DNA of 64,000 nt from Peribacillus muralis (lineage in GTDB: Bacteria > Bacillota > Bacilli > Bacillales > DSM-1321), in NCBI RefSeq assembly GCF_001645685.2, contig NZ_CP017080.1, positions 4,455,051 through 4,519,050 of the forward strand. The letters run 5' to 3'. Made by a program: the position numbers and the translations under genes. Shown here in pieces: positions 1 through 12,053 of the stretch; within the stretch, counting starts at the first letter, position 1, and the number at the start of each line of letters is the position of its first letter. The notes under the pieces are model-generated. The model did not search any database and was not told the origin of the DNA. It saw only the letters and a program-made list of their open reading frames with translations.

Positions 1-691
1 AACCATCTAACCTTTCATGGTGCTGGTAGGCACAGTTGGCAACGATAAGCGAAACGGTATGAATATTCTTAATTAGATGAAATCCGTAATCGGCATGCTT
101 TTGGATTTGTTCGAATTCCTGTTCCGTCAGCTTACCGGGCTTACGAAGGATATCCAAGGGGACGAGCATTTTACCGACATCATGCAAAATCGCTCCCAAA
201 CCAAGTATCTCCAAATTCTTTTCATTTATATTCAATTCCATCCCGATCGCCAGCGTGTATAAGGTCACATTAAAGGAGTGAGTAAAGATATAATCATCGT
301 ATGTATAAACATCCGCCAGTAACGTCATTAATTCTTTATTGCTTTTCAGCTCTTTCATGATGCTGCGGACTATTTGGGTGAACTTGACATTGGCCTGCTC
401 AATCGTGAAGGATGCATCCAGATTGATTTTATCCTTCATATCCTGGAACGTGGTTTCAATCGTATTAATGGCTTCTCTCCTAAGCTTCCCGGAAACTGGT
501 GACATGGGAATAATGTCATCCGTCCTTGAATCTTGAATGTAGACAAAGGGAATATTCAAGGAAACAAGTCGATCGATCATTTTCTGTGTTAATGTTAAAC
601 CCTCGCACAATAGGATATGGCCCCGCTCATTATGGATGTTTTTTCCGAGCCTGGCTCCAGGGCTTAAAGACTTTGTAATAGCTAGCCTCAT
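1..691 (-). CDS. HD-GYP domain protein, C-terminus cut by window edge
   Basis: The reading frame starts at ATG 691 behind a GGAG ribosome binding site and runs off the left edge still open, so only about 230 N-terminal residues are seen. The C-terminal part shows LHDVGK near residue 162 and HHERLDG near residue 225, the metal-binding signatures of HD-GYP phosphodiesterases, which hydrolyse cyclic di-GMP in characterised members. The N-terminal part is a variable region with no motif I recognise and no obvious membrane segment. Transcribed in the same direction as yunC-F but upstream-independent. The HD-GYP assignment is firm; the substrate is inferred from the family. Confidence 0.85.
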   Translation of the reverse strand, partial: MRLAITKSLSPGARLGKNIHNERGHILLCEGLTLTQKMIDRLVSLNIPFVYIQDSRTDDIIPMSPVSGKLRREAINTIETTFQDMKDKINLDASFTIEQANVKFTQIVRSIMKELKSNKELMTLLADVYTYDDYIFTHSFNVTLYTLAIGMELNINEKNLEILGLGAILHDVGKMLVPLDILRKPGKLTEQEFEQIQKHADYGFHLIKNIHTVSLIVANCAYQHHERLDG

Positions 692-830
692 ACTTGTACT
701 ACTCCATTTCCCCATTCAAGATTTGGTATCTAACCGTTTCTTTCCTTTATAGGGATTATCGGAAATTATCTTCATATATGAATCCGTTTAAAAATATTTA
801 TTGAAAAATATCCGAAAAACTTGGTGGAAT

Positions 831-870
831 AAAATAAAGGCCCCCTTCTGGATAAAAGAAAGCCTGCCTT
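831..870 (-). terminator. probable terminator after yunC
   Basis: On the minus strand a hairpin begins right after the yunC stop (arms around AAAGGC and GCCTTT, imperfect in the middle) and is followed by TTTATTTTATT. The stem is imperfect, so confidence is moderate. Confidence 0.45.
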
Positions 871-871
871 T

Positions 872-1174
872 TTAGATCATTTTGATTAATGCCTCTTTAC
901 CGATCATTCCGGGATAGATGCCCTTTGCCTCTGCCTCCCACGTTACTGATTCCAGCGGTGCATCCAAAAGCTCTTCAATCGACTTTACTCCAGTGGCCCT
1001 GCCTGCAAGTATTTTACGATCACTTAATTTTTCATTTAGCAGCCCCACATCCAGCGCACCGCACATTATATACCCTTTTTCGGACGCCACTGCAAGCAGA
1101 TTGGTTTTTGGAAGCCGGACAGAAATGGCTAAGAAAGTATGACTATCGAGTACTATTGGTATCATGTTAATCAA
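872..1174 (-). CDS. yunC: YunC-like DUF1805 protein
   Basis: A 100-residue protein containing LPKTNLLAVA, GYIMCGALDV and LAGRATGV, matching the DUF1805/YunC family of about 101 residues. The start is TTG at 1174, nine to ten bases after AAAGGGG; the longer open frame to 1270 would overlap yunD and lacks a binding site. Followed by a hairpin. Located just downstream of yunD, as in B. subtilis. The molecular function is unknown; I do not assign one. Confidence 0.8.
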   Translation of the reverse strand: MINMIPIVLDSHTFLAISVRLPKTNLLAVASEKGYIMCGALDVGLLNEKLSDRKILAGRATGVKSIEELLDAPLESVTWEAEAKGIYPGMIGKEALIKMI

Positions 1175-1236
1175 AATGGTTTCGCCCCTTTCTTCCTCAT
1201 ACAATATGAAAAAAAGGGCGAAACCGTGATTTTGCA

Positions 1237-2622
1237 TTAGGCTTCTGTATTTATTTTTTTCAGCTTCCATACGAGGATATCCCGCAGGAATTCAGGCAAA
1301 AGGTACTCCTTGCGATTGGAGCGCTGGATACTCGGAAAGAAATGCCCAAATGTGAACATATCAGGTATGGCCAATTGATAGGACTTATCTGCGATCAGCT
1401 TCTCTCCATTTATCAAAATCGCCTTAACGATCCCGTTCTCGATCTCATCAAATTCAATTCGATCATAGTGCATGACTCCCATGATTTTCCCGCGGAAACC
1501 AAAGCCTTTCACCTGAAGCTGAGGCCATTCCTCATTCCTGGATTGCATGAGTATTTCTTTTAATTCATTCCCATTGACTTCAACGATACAGGGATTGATG
1601 GGATGCGGACAAATTCGGTGAATATCCCCTTTTGTGACTGGACCCTTCGGCAATCCATCAAGCAGGAGCCCGGCATTCAAAAAGGTACAATCAGCCTTAC
1701 TCCATTCCCGTAGTGCCTCACCAAGAATTTTCGTAAGCGGGCTCACCTTGAACCAATCATTTTCCAGTGCTTCCGGCAGGTCCACCACGACTTCGTTCAG
1801 TGTTTCCCCGCCTGCCTTGTACATGGCCTCCAGCCATGAACGTTCACCCTCCAATTCCAAGAAATCATTGGTGTCATATAGAAGCGCAGTCTTCTTGGAA
1901 ATCCGCTTATCCTGTTCGATGGTCATTTCGACTTGGCCAACGTAATACCCATATTTTCCGGCACCGCATAGGAGCACATCATTGACCAGCTTTCCTTGGT
2001 GGAGGATGTGGTGGGTATGTGCGCCAAGGATGACATCAATCTGCGGAAAGTCCGTGGCCATCCTTTCATCATCATGGATACCCAAATGTGAAAGGATGAT
2101 GATGACATCAGCCTTGGTCTTGATTTCTTCAAGCTGTTTCTTTAATTCCTCGAATGGTTCAGTCAATTCCCAGTCCATCGCGGAGTAAAACTTTTGAAAA
2201 AAGGCAGTCAAGCCTATTAGCGCAATCCTCGTGCCCTTTGTCGTTGTATGTATCCAATATGGAAGCGCCCATTCCGGTCTTTCATGATTGCGGTAATAGA
2301 TATTCGCAGCCAAGACCTTGAACCTTGCATCATTATATAAAGAATCCAACGCCTCATGAGGTAAAGTGATTCCTTCATTATTGCCGATGGTCACATATTG
2401 ATAGCCCGCTTCATTCAGCAATTCAACATTTCCTTTACCCAAGGTGCCTTCAGTATGAGGATGCCAGCGATCCACATGATCACCTATATCGAATATGATC
2501 GCTTCTTCACCCGTTTCCTGATGAAGGTCCCTTCTTTCTTTAAGGAACTTATCGATACGAGGCCATTTCTCGAAATGACTATGAAGATCATTGGTGTGAT
2601 ATAAGTGAATGATTTCCGACAT
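1237..2622 (-). CDS. yunD: YunD, 5'-nucleotidase/UshA-type metallophosphoesterase
   Basis: About 461 residues. The N-terminal calcineurin-like phosphoesterase domain (roughly 1-240) has the metal ligands in HTNDLHSHF, GDHVDRW, GNNEG, LSHLG and GAHTHH. A C-terminal 5'-nucleotidase-type domain (roughly 250-460) follows. There is no signal peptide, so it should act in the cytoplasm, unlike UshA. Family members hydrolyse nucleotides or sugar nucleotides; the substrate here is inferred. Two adjacent ATGs (2625 and 2622) follow GGAGGG; the second has better spacing. First gene of the yunD-yunC pair. Confidence 0.85.
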   Translation of the reverse strand: MSEIIHLYHTNDLHSHFEKWPRIDKFLKERRDLHQETGEEAIIFDIGDHVDRWHPHTEGTLGKGNVELLNEAGYQYVTIGNNEGITLPHEALDSLYNDARFKVLAANIYYRNHERPEWALPYWIHTTTKGTRIALIGLTAFFQKFYSAMDWELTEPFEELKKQLEEIKTKADVIIILSHLGIHDDERMATDFPQIDVILGAHTHHILHQGKLVNDVLLCGAGKYGYYVGQVEMTIEQDKRISKKTALLYDTNDFLELEGERSWLEAMYKAGGETLNEVVVDLPEALENDWFKVSPLTKILGEALREWSKADCTFLNAGLLLDGLPKGPVTKGDIHRICPHPINPCIVEVNGNELKEILMQSRNEEWPQLQVKGFGFRGKIMGVMHYDRIEFDEIENGIVKAILINGEKLIADKSYQLAIPDMFTFGHFFPSIQRSNRKEYLLPEFLRDILVWKLKKINTEA

Positions 2623-2639
2623 CATTTTTCCCTCCTCGC

Positions 2640-3467
2640 TTATCCAGTAATCCCTTGGTAAATAAGACGCAAACCAATGATTATCAGAACTATTTTCAAC
2701 ATATTCGTAAGCGATGCGCTCTTTATCCGGGTATTAATCCATGCTCCCAATTTCGCTCCGAACCATGCTCCTGGAATCAGGGCTAAAGCATATGGCCAAT
2801 TTATATTCCCAAGTGAAATATGTGTGATCGAATTCGTGATGGAAGATAGAAATACCATGAACATGGAAGTTGCCACCGCCATATGAGGCGGGAAGAAGAA
2901 GAGCAGCATCATGACGGGAACCATCAAGGCACCGCCGCCTATTCCGAATAATCCAGAGCTGAATCCCACGACAAATGAGATCAATACCGCAAGTATCGGA
3001 TGGTATCCATATGTAAACGCCTGCCCACGTTCATTTTTATACGTTTTGACGATTTTCCCTTTTCCAGGCTTGAAAACCATCGGCTTCAAGCGTTCTTTCA
3101 CCAATAACACGATGGCCATGAATACCATGAACATTCCAAAATATAAGGAGAAGGCTTCGATATTCAGGCTTTTATTCACATAGGCACCAATTATGCCGCC
3201 AGGGGCACTGCCTAAAAAAAAGATGAACCCTGCCTTATAATCGACCACCTTATGCTTTACATACGCTAAAGTGGAGGATAAACCGGTGAAAATCATGATC
3301 ACGGTAGAAACGCCTACCGCAACTTGCGGTGTCAGTTCATCGATTATATTCGTCGATGACCCTAAATACAAAAGGGAAGGCACAATGATGATGCCGCCCC
3401 CGAGACCGACAAGAGAGCCGATTGATCCCGCTATTAAGCCTACGCCCACCAATACTAACCAAACCAT
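2640..3467 (-). CDS. yunE: YunE, TauE/SafE (TSUP) family membrane permease
   Basis: About 275 residues with seven or eight hydrophobic segments and two copies of the family's glycine-rich motif: GSLVGLGGGIIIVPSLL near the N-terminus and GLFGIGGGALMVPVMM in the middle. TSUP proteins are thought to move small anions or sulfur compounds (sulfite, sulfonates) across the membrane; the substrate cannot be read from sequence. The ATG at 3467 is nine bases behind AAAGGCGG; a TTG two codons upstream is too close. It ends 17 bases before yunD and probably shares a transcript with it. Confidence 0.85.
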   Translation of the reverse strand: MVWLVLVGVGLIAGSIGSLVGLGGGIIIVPSLLYLGSSTNIIDELTPQVAVGVSTVIMIFTGLSSTLAYVKHKVVDYKAGFIFFLGSAPGGIIGAYVNKSLNIEAFSLYFGMFMVFMAIVLLVKERLKPMVFKPGKGKIVKTYKNERGQAFTYGYHPILAVLISFVVGFSSGLFGIGGGALMVPVMMLLFFFPPHMAVATSMFMVFLSSITNSITHISLGNINWPYALALIPGAWFGAKLGAWINTRIKSASLTNMLKIVLIIIGLRLIYQGITG

Positions 3468-3548
3468 GTACAAAATCCGCCTTTACCGTGTTGTGAGCCG
3501 AGCGCTCCTTAACTAGCTTGTCTATCATCATTAATTATATAACTCCGC

Positions 3549-4397
3549 CTAAAACAAACCAAGCTGCTTTGGAGCAAGCCCCTCATATTCTATGTCAAGC
3601 AATTCAATCAATTGCTTGGCGTTACCTGCAGCGTCCCCGCCCGAGTTATTATTGAAAAGGACAAATATATCCTTGCATTGCTTTTCCAACAACCTGATCT
3701 TCGCCACCCAATCTGTCAATTCCCGATGATTATATTTGTATAAATACCTGACCTCACGCCAATTATCTCCAGCCTGCTTTTTCTGCCAGCCATGCACATT
3801 GCGGCCATGAAAGCGGATCAGCGTTTTATCTCGATCGGTGGAATGGAGGACGATAGGAACCGATCCTTCCCCAGCCTGCGGCTCATCACATATCGTATGA
3901 ATCCAGCCTTCCTTTTCGATGAATTCCAAGGTTTGCTCGATCATGCCCGGTCTGTACCAGCTTTGATTCCGGAATTCCAACGCAACCGGCGTGTCGCCCA
4001 TCTCTAGCTTGCACCAGCGTAAATAATCGACATTTTCCCGCTTACAGTCAAACCAAGGTGGAAATTGAAAGAGGACCATCGCGAGCTTGCCTGCCTTCTC
4101 ATAAGCTTCCAGAGATTCACGAAAGGCTTTGAACATGTCCTTTTTACTTTCAAACGGGATTTCCCCGCGCTGATGTCCTGTCATCCCCTGATACGCTTTA
4201 ACGACAAATTGAAAGGATGCAGGCGTCTCGGACACCCACTTTTCACTATTCCGCTTTGGCTGGACCGCATAAAATGAGGCATCTACCTCCACGACAGGAA
4301 AATGGGCCCCATACTCCTTCAATTTATCACGCTGGGACACACCTCCATCATACAAACGATCATGATCGCCCCAGCCAGTCACACCAACATAAATCAT
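3549..4397 (-). CDS. yunF: YunF, DUF72 family protein
   Basis: 282 residues. Begins MIYVGVTGWGDH and carries the DUF72 landmarks FPVVEVDASFYAV, FVVKAY and LFQFPPWF early, and IRFHGRN plus VLFNNNSGG late. DUF72 proteins adopt a TIM-barrel-like fold resembling endonuclease IV, but no reaction is established. The start at 4397 is chosen because AGGGG lies nine bases upstream; the ATG at 4406 abuts the AGGGG. Lies upstream of yunE in the B. subtilis order. Confidence 0.8.
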   Translation of the reverse strand: MIYVGVTGWGDHDRLYDGGVSQRDKLKEYGAHFPVVEVDASFYAVQPKRNSEKWVSETPASFQFVVKAYQGMTGHQRGEIPFESKKDMFKAFRESLEAYEKAGKLAMVLFQFPPWFDCKRENVDYLRWCKLEMGDTPVALEFRNQSWYRPGMIEQTLEFIEKEGWIHTICDEPQAGEGSVPIVLHSTDRDKTLIRFHGRNVHGWQKKQAGDNWREVRYLYKYNHRELTDWVAKIRLLEKQCKDIFVLFNNNSGGDAAGNAKQLIELLDIEYEGLAPKQLGLF

Positions 4398-4502
4398 CTG
4401 TACCATCCCCTCTCATTGGACAGGCTTCCCATACTCTATTTTTACCCCTGTAAAGCACATTTAACCTTGGCGTAATGCCGCCCAGCCTTCACTTTACAAT
4501 TG

Positions 4503-4533
4503 AAAGAACCTGCCAAGTCTCCCCGGCAGGCTT
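4503..4533 (-). terminator. probable terminator of the 4705-5271 gene
   Basis: Inverted arms CCTGCC and GGCAGG with a ten-base loop; minus-strand reading ends GGTTCTTTC. Sits about 170 bases beyond the gene end. The rest of 4398-4704 holds no convincing gene; two short adjacent hairpins near 4561-4586 (TGCC/GGCA, TGAC/GTCA) are noted but not classified. Confidence 0.45.
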
Positions 4534-4704
4534 TCGTAGGAATGGTTATGCTCTCCATTGCCTGATAGGCATGACAACCGGTCATTCTCCGATGGTTAAG
4601 GCTTTAATGTCCCTATTTTTAAGTTCAATGATAATACTCTTTTCAGGTCGCATCAAGTTTTATGGATCGTTCTCCGGATTGCACAATTTAAAAATTAACA
4701 TGCT

Positions 4705-5271
4705 TCATCCTAGCATATTGTATTTCACTAAATTTTCGAGATAGAATTGGAAATAATAATCATGTATATCTTCTTCAAACTCTGCCGTTCCATGGAACAA
4801 CTTTGCTCCCACTATTAAAGAATTAAGATATCCATCCAGATAATCACATCTAGCTTTCACCTTACTTTCAGAAACATACTGTCCATCTTTACTTTCAAGA
4901 ACAATATCGATTCTCCTGCCTTCATGTTCATCGATAATCATTTGATTATAATTTTGATCAAGCCAGTTTTTTTTCCTTTTACTTTTTTTAAGTGGATGGC
5001 GTCGATTGTCCTGCCGTTGTTCTTCATGAAATTTTAGTTCATGAGGCAGGAAGACTTTTTTCAACACTTCACTATCACAAATTTTGAGGCAAAGAAATAT
5101 CTTCTCATACTCAAAATGCTCATCCCTTGGCAGATCAAGAATTTCCGCTTTACTGAATTCCTCTGCCTTGAACTTTCGCTTCACCCTAGTTACGATCTCT
5201 TCTTTATTAAAAACCAAACTTTGTTTCTTTTTTAAGTATTTCTTATAAATCTCCTCATAATTAAAATTCAT
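4705..5271 (-). CDS. hypothetical protein, candidate immunity protein of an orphan toxin tail
   Basis: 188 residues, soluble, lysine- and glutamate-rich, no signal peptide or membrane segment, and no family I recognise. It starts at ATG 5271 behind GGGGGG, only 14 bases after the stop of a short frame encoding what looks like a polymorphic-toxin C-terminus (5286-5450). Toxin tail followed closely by a small cytosolic protein is the usual layout of toxin-immunity pairs, so immunity is an inference from position. The region is more AT-rich than its neighbours, which suggests transfer. Confidence 0.6.
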   Translation of the reverse strand: MNFNYEEIYKKYLKKKQSLVFNKEEIVTRVKRKFKAEEFSKAEILDLPRDEHFEYEKIFLCLKICDSEVLKKVFLPHELKFHEEQRQDNRRHPLKKSKRKKNWLDQNYNQMIIDEHEGRRIDIVLESKDGQYVSESKVKARCDYLDGYLNSLIVGAKLFHGTAEFEEDIHDYYFQFYLENLVKYNMLG

Positions 5272-5285
5272 AATATTCCCCCCTT

Positions 5286-5450
5286 TTATTTAACAGGTCC
5301 CCCATAAAAAGCATGAGCATTTGGCGTTTTTTTATAGGGATGCCAATGCCAATAATACCCTTTTCTAGGTTTATTATTTTTCTTATCCACTTCTGCAAAG
5401 GAATTAGGAAAATTGTTATAGTAACTATTATTATTTAGTAAAATTAACAC
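5286..5450 (-). pseudogene. orphan toxin C-terminal tail (truncated polymorphic toxin)
   Basis: The frame is open only from just after a stop at 5459 to the stop at 5286. Its last residues include GYYWHWHPYKKTPNAHAFYG, a tail of the kind seen at the C-terminus of RHS/WapA- or LXG-type secreted nuclease toxins; this resemblance is from memory, not a search. There is no N-terminal delivery domain upstream. A GTG at 5450 could give a 54-residue product, but a decayed remnant or silent alternative tail cassette is more likely. Confidence 0.5.
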
Positions 5451-5590
5451 TCCCTCTTACTTTTTTTAAGAAAAAACTAATATTCTAGTACTTTTAGTTT
5501 AAATTTATCAATACCAAACTGTAAATATTTAGTTTTTATGTATTGTATTATTATCATTCGTTATCTCTTTACCATCAATTAACAAACACA

Positions 5591-5622
5591 AAGAAGACGA
5601 ACTCATAAAGTCCGTCTCCTTC
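5591..5622 (-). terminator. terminator of the suf operon
   Basis: Minus strand: arms AAGGAGACGGACT and AGTTCGTCTTCTT pair with two G-U wobbles and are followed by TGTGTTTGTT. It lies about 60 bases past the sufB stop. The rest of 5457-5680 is AT-rich with no gene seen. Confidence 0.65.
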
Positions 5623-5680
5623 ACTTAAAGGTAATCTGAATCCGCACAAGATCGCACGCTTCAAAATCCTTGTATTTAAT

Positions 5681-7078
5681 TTACCCGATGGAGCCTTCCA
5701 TTTCGAACTTGATCAGACGGTTCATTTCGACCGCATATTCCATTGGAAGTTCTTTTGTAAATGGCTCGATGAAGCCCATTACGATCATTTCCGTTGCTTC
5801 TTGCTCAGAGATTCCGCGGCTCATCAAGTAGAACAATTGCTCTTCCGATACTTTGGAAACCTTCGCTTCGTGTTCAAGGGAAATGTTATCATTCAAGATT
5901 TCATTGTAAGGGATTGTATCAGATGTAGACTGATTATCCATGATTAGCGTATCACATTCAATATTTGAACGGGCTCCGTCCGCTTTACGTCCGAAGTGGA
6001 CGATTCCGCGGTAGGTTACTTTTCCGCCTTGTTTGGATATTGATTTGGATACGATCGTTGATGAAGTATTAGGCGCAAGATGCGTCATTTTTGCTCCTGC
6101 ATCTTGGTGCTGCCCTTTACCAGCGATTGCAATCGATAAAGTCATACCGCGAGCGCCTTCACCTTTTAAGATGACAGCAGGGTATTTCATCGTCAATTTG
6201 GAGCCGATGTTGCCATCGATCCATTCCATTGTAGCATTGGCATCACATACTGCACGTTTCGTCACTAGGTTGAACACATTGTTTGCCCAGTTTTGGATCG
6301 TCGTGTAACGGCAGTAGGCATCTTTTTTAATGACGATTTCAACGACCGCACTGTGAAGCGAGTTCGTCGTATAGACAGGAGCTGTACAGCCCTCTACATA
6401 GTGAACGGATGCGCCTTCATCTACAATGATCAATGTACGTTCGAATTGACCCATGTTTTCCGAGTTAATCCGGAAATAAGCTTGAAGCGGAGTATCCACT
6501 TTTATGCCTTTTGGTACATAGATGAAAGATCCGCCAGACCATACAGCTGAGTTCAATGCCGCGAACTTATTGTCAGTTGGAGGGATCGTTTTGCCGAAAT
6601 GCTCACGGAAGATATCTTCATTTTCACGAAGTGCTGAGTCCGTATCTTTAAATACGATCCCCATCTCTTCCAATTCCTCTTTCATGCTGTGGTAAACCAC
6701 TTCTGATTCATATTGAGCAGATACCCCTGCAAGATATTTCTGTTCCGCTTCAGGAATTCCCAATTTATCGAAAGTCTGCTTGATTTCATCAGGAACTTCA
6801 TCCCAAGATTTCTCTGATTTCTCTGATGGCTTCACATAATATGTGATTTCATCAAAGTTCAGGCTATTCAAATCGCCGCCCCATTGCGGCATAGGCATAT
6901 TGTAGAAATGCTTCAAGGATTTCAAGCGGAAATCAAGCATCCATTTCGGTTCATTTTTCATGCGTGAAATTTCTTCCACGATTTCTTCCGTAAGACCACG
7001 CTTTGAACGGAAGATGGAAACATCTTTATCCGCAAAGCCATATTTATAATCGCCAATATCAGGCATTTTCTTTGCCAT
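5681..7078 (-). CDS. sufB: SufB, Fe-S cluster scaffold subunit
   Basis: 465 residues, the usual SufB length. SufB is the scaffold subunit of the cytosolic SufBCD complex on which iron-sulfur clusters are built. Recognisable by [20 protein letters not shown], the YVEGCTAP segment, the C-terminal [18 protein letters not shown] and family-typical N-terminus. Last gene of sufC-sufD-sufS-sufU-sufB, 57 bases after sufU with its own binding site, and followed by a terminator. Identification is firm. Confidence 0.97.
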   Translation of the reverse strand: MAKKMPDIGDYKYGFADKDVSIFRSKRGLTEEIVEEISRMKNEPKWMLDFRLKSLKHFYNMPMPQWGGDLNSLNFDEITYYVKPSEKSEKSWDEVPDEIKQTFDKLGIPEAEQKYLAGVSAQYESEVVYHSMKEELEEMGIVFKDTDSALRENEDIFREHFGKTIPPTDNKFAALNSAVWSGGSFIYVPKGIKVDTPLQAYFRINSENMGQFERTLIIVDEGASVHYVEGCTAPVYTTNSLHSAVVEIVIKKDAYCRYTTIQNWANNVFNLVTKRAVCDANATMEWIDGNIGSKLTMKYPAVILKGEGARGMTLSIAIAGKGQHQDAGAKMTHLAPNTSSTIVSKSISKQGGKVTYRGIVHFGRKADGARSNIECDTLIMDNQSTSDTIPYNEILNDNISLEHEAKVSKVSEEQLFYLMSRGISEQEATEMIVMGFIEPFTKELPMEYAVEMNRLIKFEMEGSIG

Positions 7079-7134
7079 AGCTCGTATTCCTCCATTTCAA
7101 ATGGCTGAATTACAACAGCTCATTTTCCAGTTAA

Positions 7135-10083
<2,949 letters not shown>

Positions 10084-10098
10084 TGCAAATCCTCCTAC

Positions 10099-10884
10099 TT
10101 ACGCTTCTTCGCCAACAGTTTCGTCTTCAATGCCCAATTCTTGTTTGATCCAATCATAGCCTTCCGCTTCCAAGCGGGCAGCAAGCTCTGGACCACCTGA
10201 TTTCACGACGCGTCCTTGCATCATGACATGGACAAAATCAGGAGTGATGTAATTTAATAGACGTTGGTAGTGAGTGATGATCAAGCAGCCAAAGTCTTCT
10301 CCGCGCATCTCGTTGATTCCTTTAGAAACGACTTTAAGTGCATCGATATCAAGCCCTGAATCGATTTCATCCAAAATTGCAATTTTAGGCTGAATCATCA
10401 TTAATTGAAGAATCTCATTGCGTTTTTTCTCTCCGCCGGAGAATCCTTCATTCAAGTAACGTTGAGCCATATCTTCATCCATTTCAAGGAATTCCATTTT
10501 TTGGTCCATCTGACGGATGAATTTCATCAATGAAATTTCGTCGCCTTCTTCACGGCGAGCGTTGATGGAAGAACGCAGGAAGTCAGCATTCGTAACACCG
10601 CTGATTTCACTTGGATATTGCATGGCAAGGAATAGCCCGACACGAGCACGCTCGTCGACTTCCATTTCCAATACATCTTCACCATCAAATGTGATGCTTC
10701 CGCTTGTTACTTCATATTTAGGGTGGCCCATGATTGCTGATGATAAAGTCGATTTACCAGTTCCGTTTGGTCCCATGATCGCGTGGATTTCCCCACCCTT
10801 AACTTCAAGGTTTACCCCTTTTAAAATCTCTTTACCCTCAATTGAAACGTGAAGATCTTTAACCGTTAATGTAGAAGCTGACAT
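10099..10884 (-). CDS. sufC: SufC, ABC-type ATPase of Fe-S assembly
   Basis: 261 residues. Walker A is GPNGTGKST near residue 38, the ABC signature is FSGGEKKRNE, and Walker B is IAILDEIDSGLD. SufC is the cytosolic ATPase that drives SufBD conformational change; it does not work with membrane permeases. First gene of the operon; its leader (10885-11020) carries candidate promoter sequences and four TTCTCA repeats. Confidence 0.97.
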   Translation of the reverse strand: MSASTLTVKDLHVSIEGKEILKGVNLEVKGGEIHAIMGPNGTGKSTLSSAIMGHPKYEVTSGSITFDGEDVLEMEVDERARVGLFLAMQYPSEISGVTNADFLRSSINARREEGDEISLMKFIRQMDQKMEFLEMDEDMAQRYLNEGFSGGEKKRNEILQLMMIQPKIAILDEIDSGLDIDALKVVSKGINEMRGEDFGCLIITHYQRLLNYITPDFVHVMMQGRVVKSGGPELAARLEAEGYDWIKQELGIEDETVGEEA

Positions 10885-10938
10885 AATAATACCTCCGTGA
10901 ACTAATTCCTATTTTATTACCAGAAAGCAAGGTGAACT

Positions 10939-10983
10939 TTCTCAACTATAAATTTCTCAAAAAACATTCTCACTTTATTCTCA
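10939..10983 (-). promoter_or_regulatory. suf operon leader with four spaced TGAGAA direct repeats
   Basis: Minus-strand TGAGAA occurs at 10978-10983, 10967-10972, 10954-10959 and 10939-10944, spaced 11, 13 and 15 bases. A weak sigma-A-like pair, TTGATT (11012-11017) and TATAAA (10991-10996) with a short 15-base gap, lies upstream. Whether the repeats bind anything is unknown. The remainder, 11021-11335, has no gene; it contains one palindrome, AAATAAGG/CCTTATTT (11255-11274). Confidence 0.3.
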
Positions 10984-11335
10984 TTCCAATTTTATAACAA
11001 ATCCAATTTAGAATCAACTAATATAGAAGGGTTTACACTTCTTGCGTGATGAAAACCTGTCCTATTATTAGGATACTAACAGTTATAGCCCATTTCCAGT
11101 AAATTAAGACTTTATTTAGCCTTTGTTAAAATAATCTTATTATTCGGTAAATCTCCATCATTACTAATATATGATCGCAAGGCTTGGTCGTAACCGGTGA
11201 TCGTTACGCTTGGGACATAAAAAAATCGATCTGACAGGCATTATGTAAGTTACCAAATAAGGAAACCCTTATTTTCTGGACCACTTACCATTTTACCTCT
11301 ACAGACCGATCTTTTAAAGAATTCTTTTTATATGC

Positions 11336-11539
11336 TTAGGCGTGAATTTTCCTTTGTAAGTCCTTGACCATTTTGTTGCATTTTTCGTGTTCCCTATCTC
11401 GTTCCTTCTCAACCTCGATCCGGAGGTCTAAGTTTCTACTGTACTCACTGTAGCCAATCCCATGTGAAGACTGCATCGCCTTTTCCATTTCGCTTGTTAC
11501 ATTCAAATCTAGAGTATTGATAGTGAACCATCCTTTCAA
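11336..11539 (-). CDS. doubtful small hypothetical protein
   Basis: Up to 67 residues starting at TTG 11539. The second half is charged and helical (NLDLRIEVEKERDREHEKC) and could form a coiled coil. No convincing binding site precedes the TTG. It lies in a gene-poor stretch between sufC and the repeat region. Could be a gene remnant or chance frame. Confidence 0.3.
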   Translation of the reverse strand: MKGWFTINTLDLNVTSEMEKAMQSSHGIGYSEYSRNLDLRIEVEKERDREHEKCNKMVKDLQRKIHA

Positions 11540-11638
11540 ATTTGTGAATCAATTTATTGCCTTCTTCATTTGTTTACCCTTCCCTTTCATGATTAAACAT
11601 AACAAGTTCATGAAGATAACATTTCCATTATCCAGATA

Positions 11639-11725
11639 CCCAACGTTTTGGGGAATTTGTATATTGTCCGTTTCTTTTCACTGCAGGCACTCCCTTTCCG
11701 CGGGCGGTCGGGGAGACAGGATCGC
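11639..11725 (-). repeat. truncated copy of the dispersed A/B composite repeat
   Basis: Reading the plus strand, CCAACGTTTTGGGGAATTTG and the following bases up to CACTGCAGG resemble the reverse complement of the A unit at 58.4-59.0 kb, and TTTCCGCGGGCGGTC matches the GC-rich B unit there. It breaks off after about 85 bases. Frames over it are spurious. Confidence 0.6.
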
Positions 11726-11783
11726 ATTCTCGTAAAACGCGAAAAATTGACAAGAAACCGGCTCAAATTTGGTGCAAATTCCA

Positions 11784-11887
11784 AACTCGCGAGTAAAAGC
11801 ACGAAATTCGCGAGTAAAGTCGATAATTTCGCGAGTAAAAGTGACAAATTGGCGAGTAAAGTGGTTAATTTCGCGAGTAAACCTCTG
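11784..11887. repeat. 21-bp tandem repeat array, five units
   Basis: GCGAGTAAA begins at 11789, 11810, 11831, 11852 and 11873, exactly 21 bases apart, separated by 12 variable bases that usually end in AATT. Frames through it read as FASK/LASK or FTRE repeats on either strand; these are by-products of the period (21 is divisible by 3). It lies downstream of metQ. The stretch 11888-12023 has no gene. Confidence 0.85.
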
Positions 11888-12023
11888 AAATGGTGAAGGA
11901 AAGCAGTGGTTCGGTGAATCCCGGGTCATATTCGCGGAGTACGCAAGGAATGAAGAAGAAACGGCACCAATTGCGTGTGAAGGGGTATTTTTTATGAGAT
12001 TCCGCCACAAATCCACTGAAATT

Positions 12024-12043
12024 AAAAAAAGGTTCCGGAATGA
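12024..12043 (-). terminator. distal arm of the metQ terminator, separated by an IS
   Basis: AAAAAAAGGTTCCGGAATGA here is the partner of TCATTCCGGAACCTTTTT at 13521-13538. Together, without the IS and one copy of the TGA duplication, they make a near-perfect bidirectional terminator. The element inserted at its tip, so the arms are now 1.47 kb apart. Confidence 0.75.
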
Positions 12044-12053
12044 TGAACTATAC

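Noticed and set aside
1175..1270. N-terminal extension of yunC
   Set aside because: It overlaps yunD and the family starts at the TTG behind AAAGGGG.
4540..4620. Possible riboswitch or structured RNA with two adjacent hairpins
   Set aside because: The hairpins are only four to five bases and match no RNA class I know.
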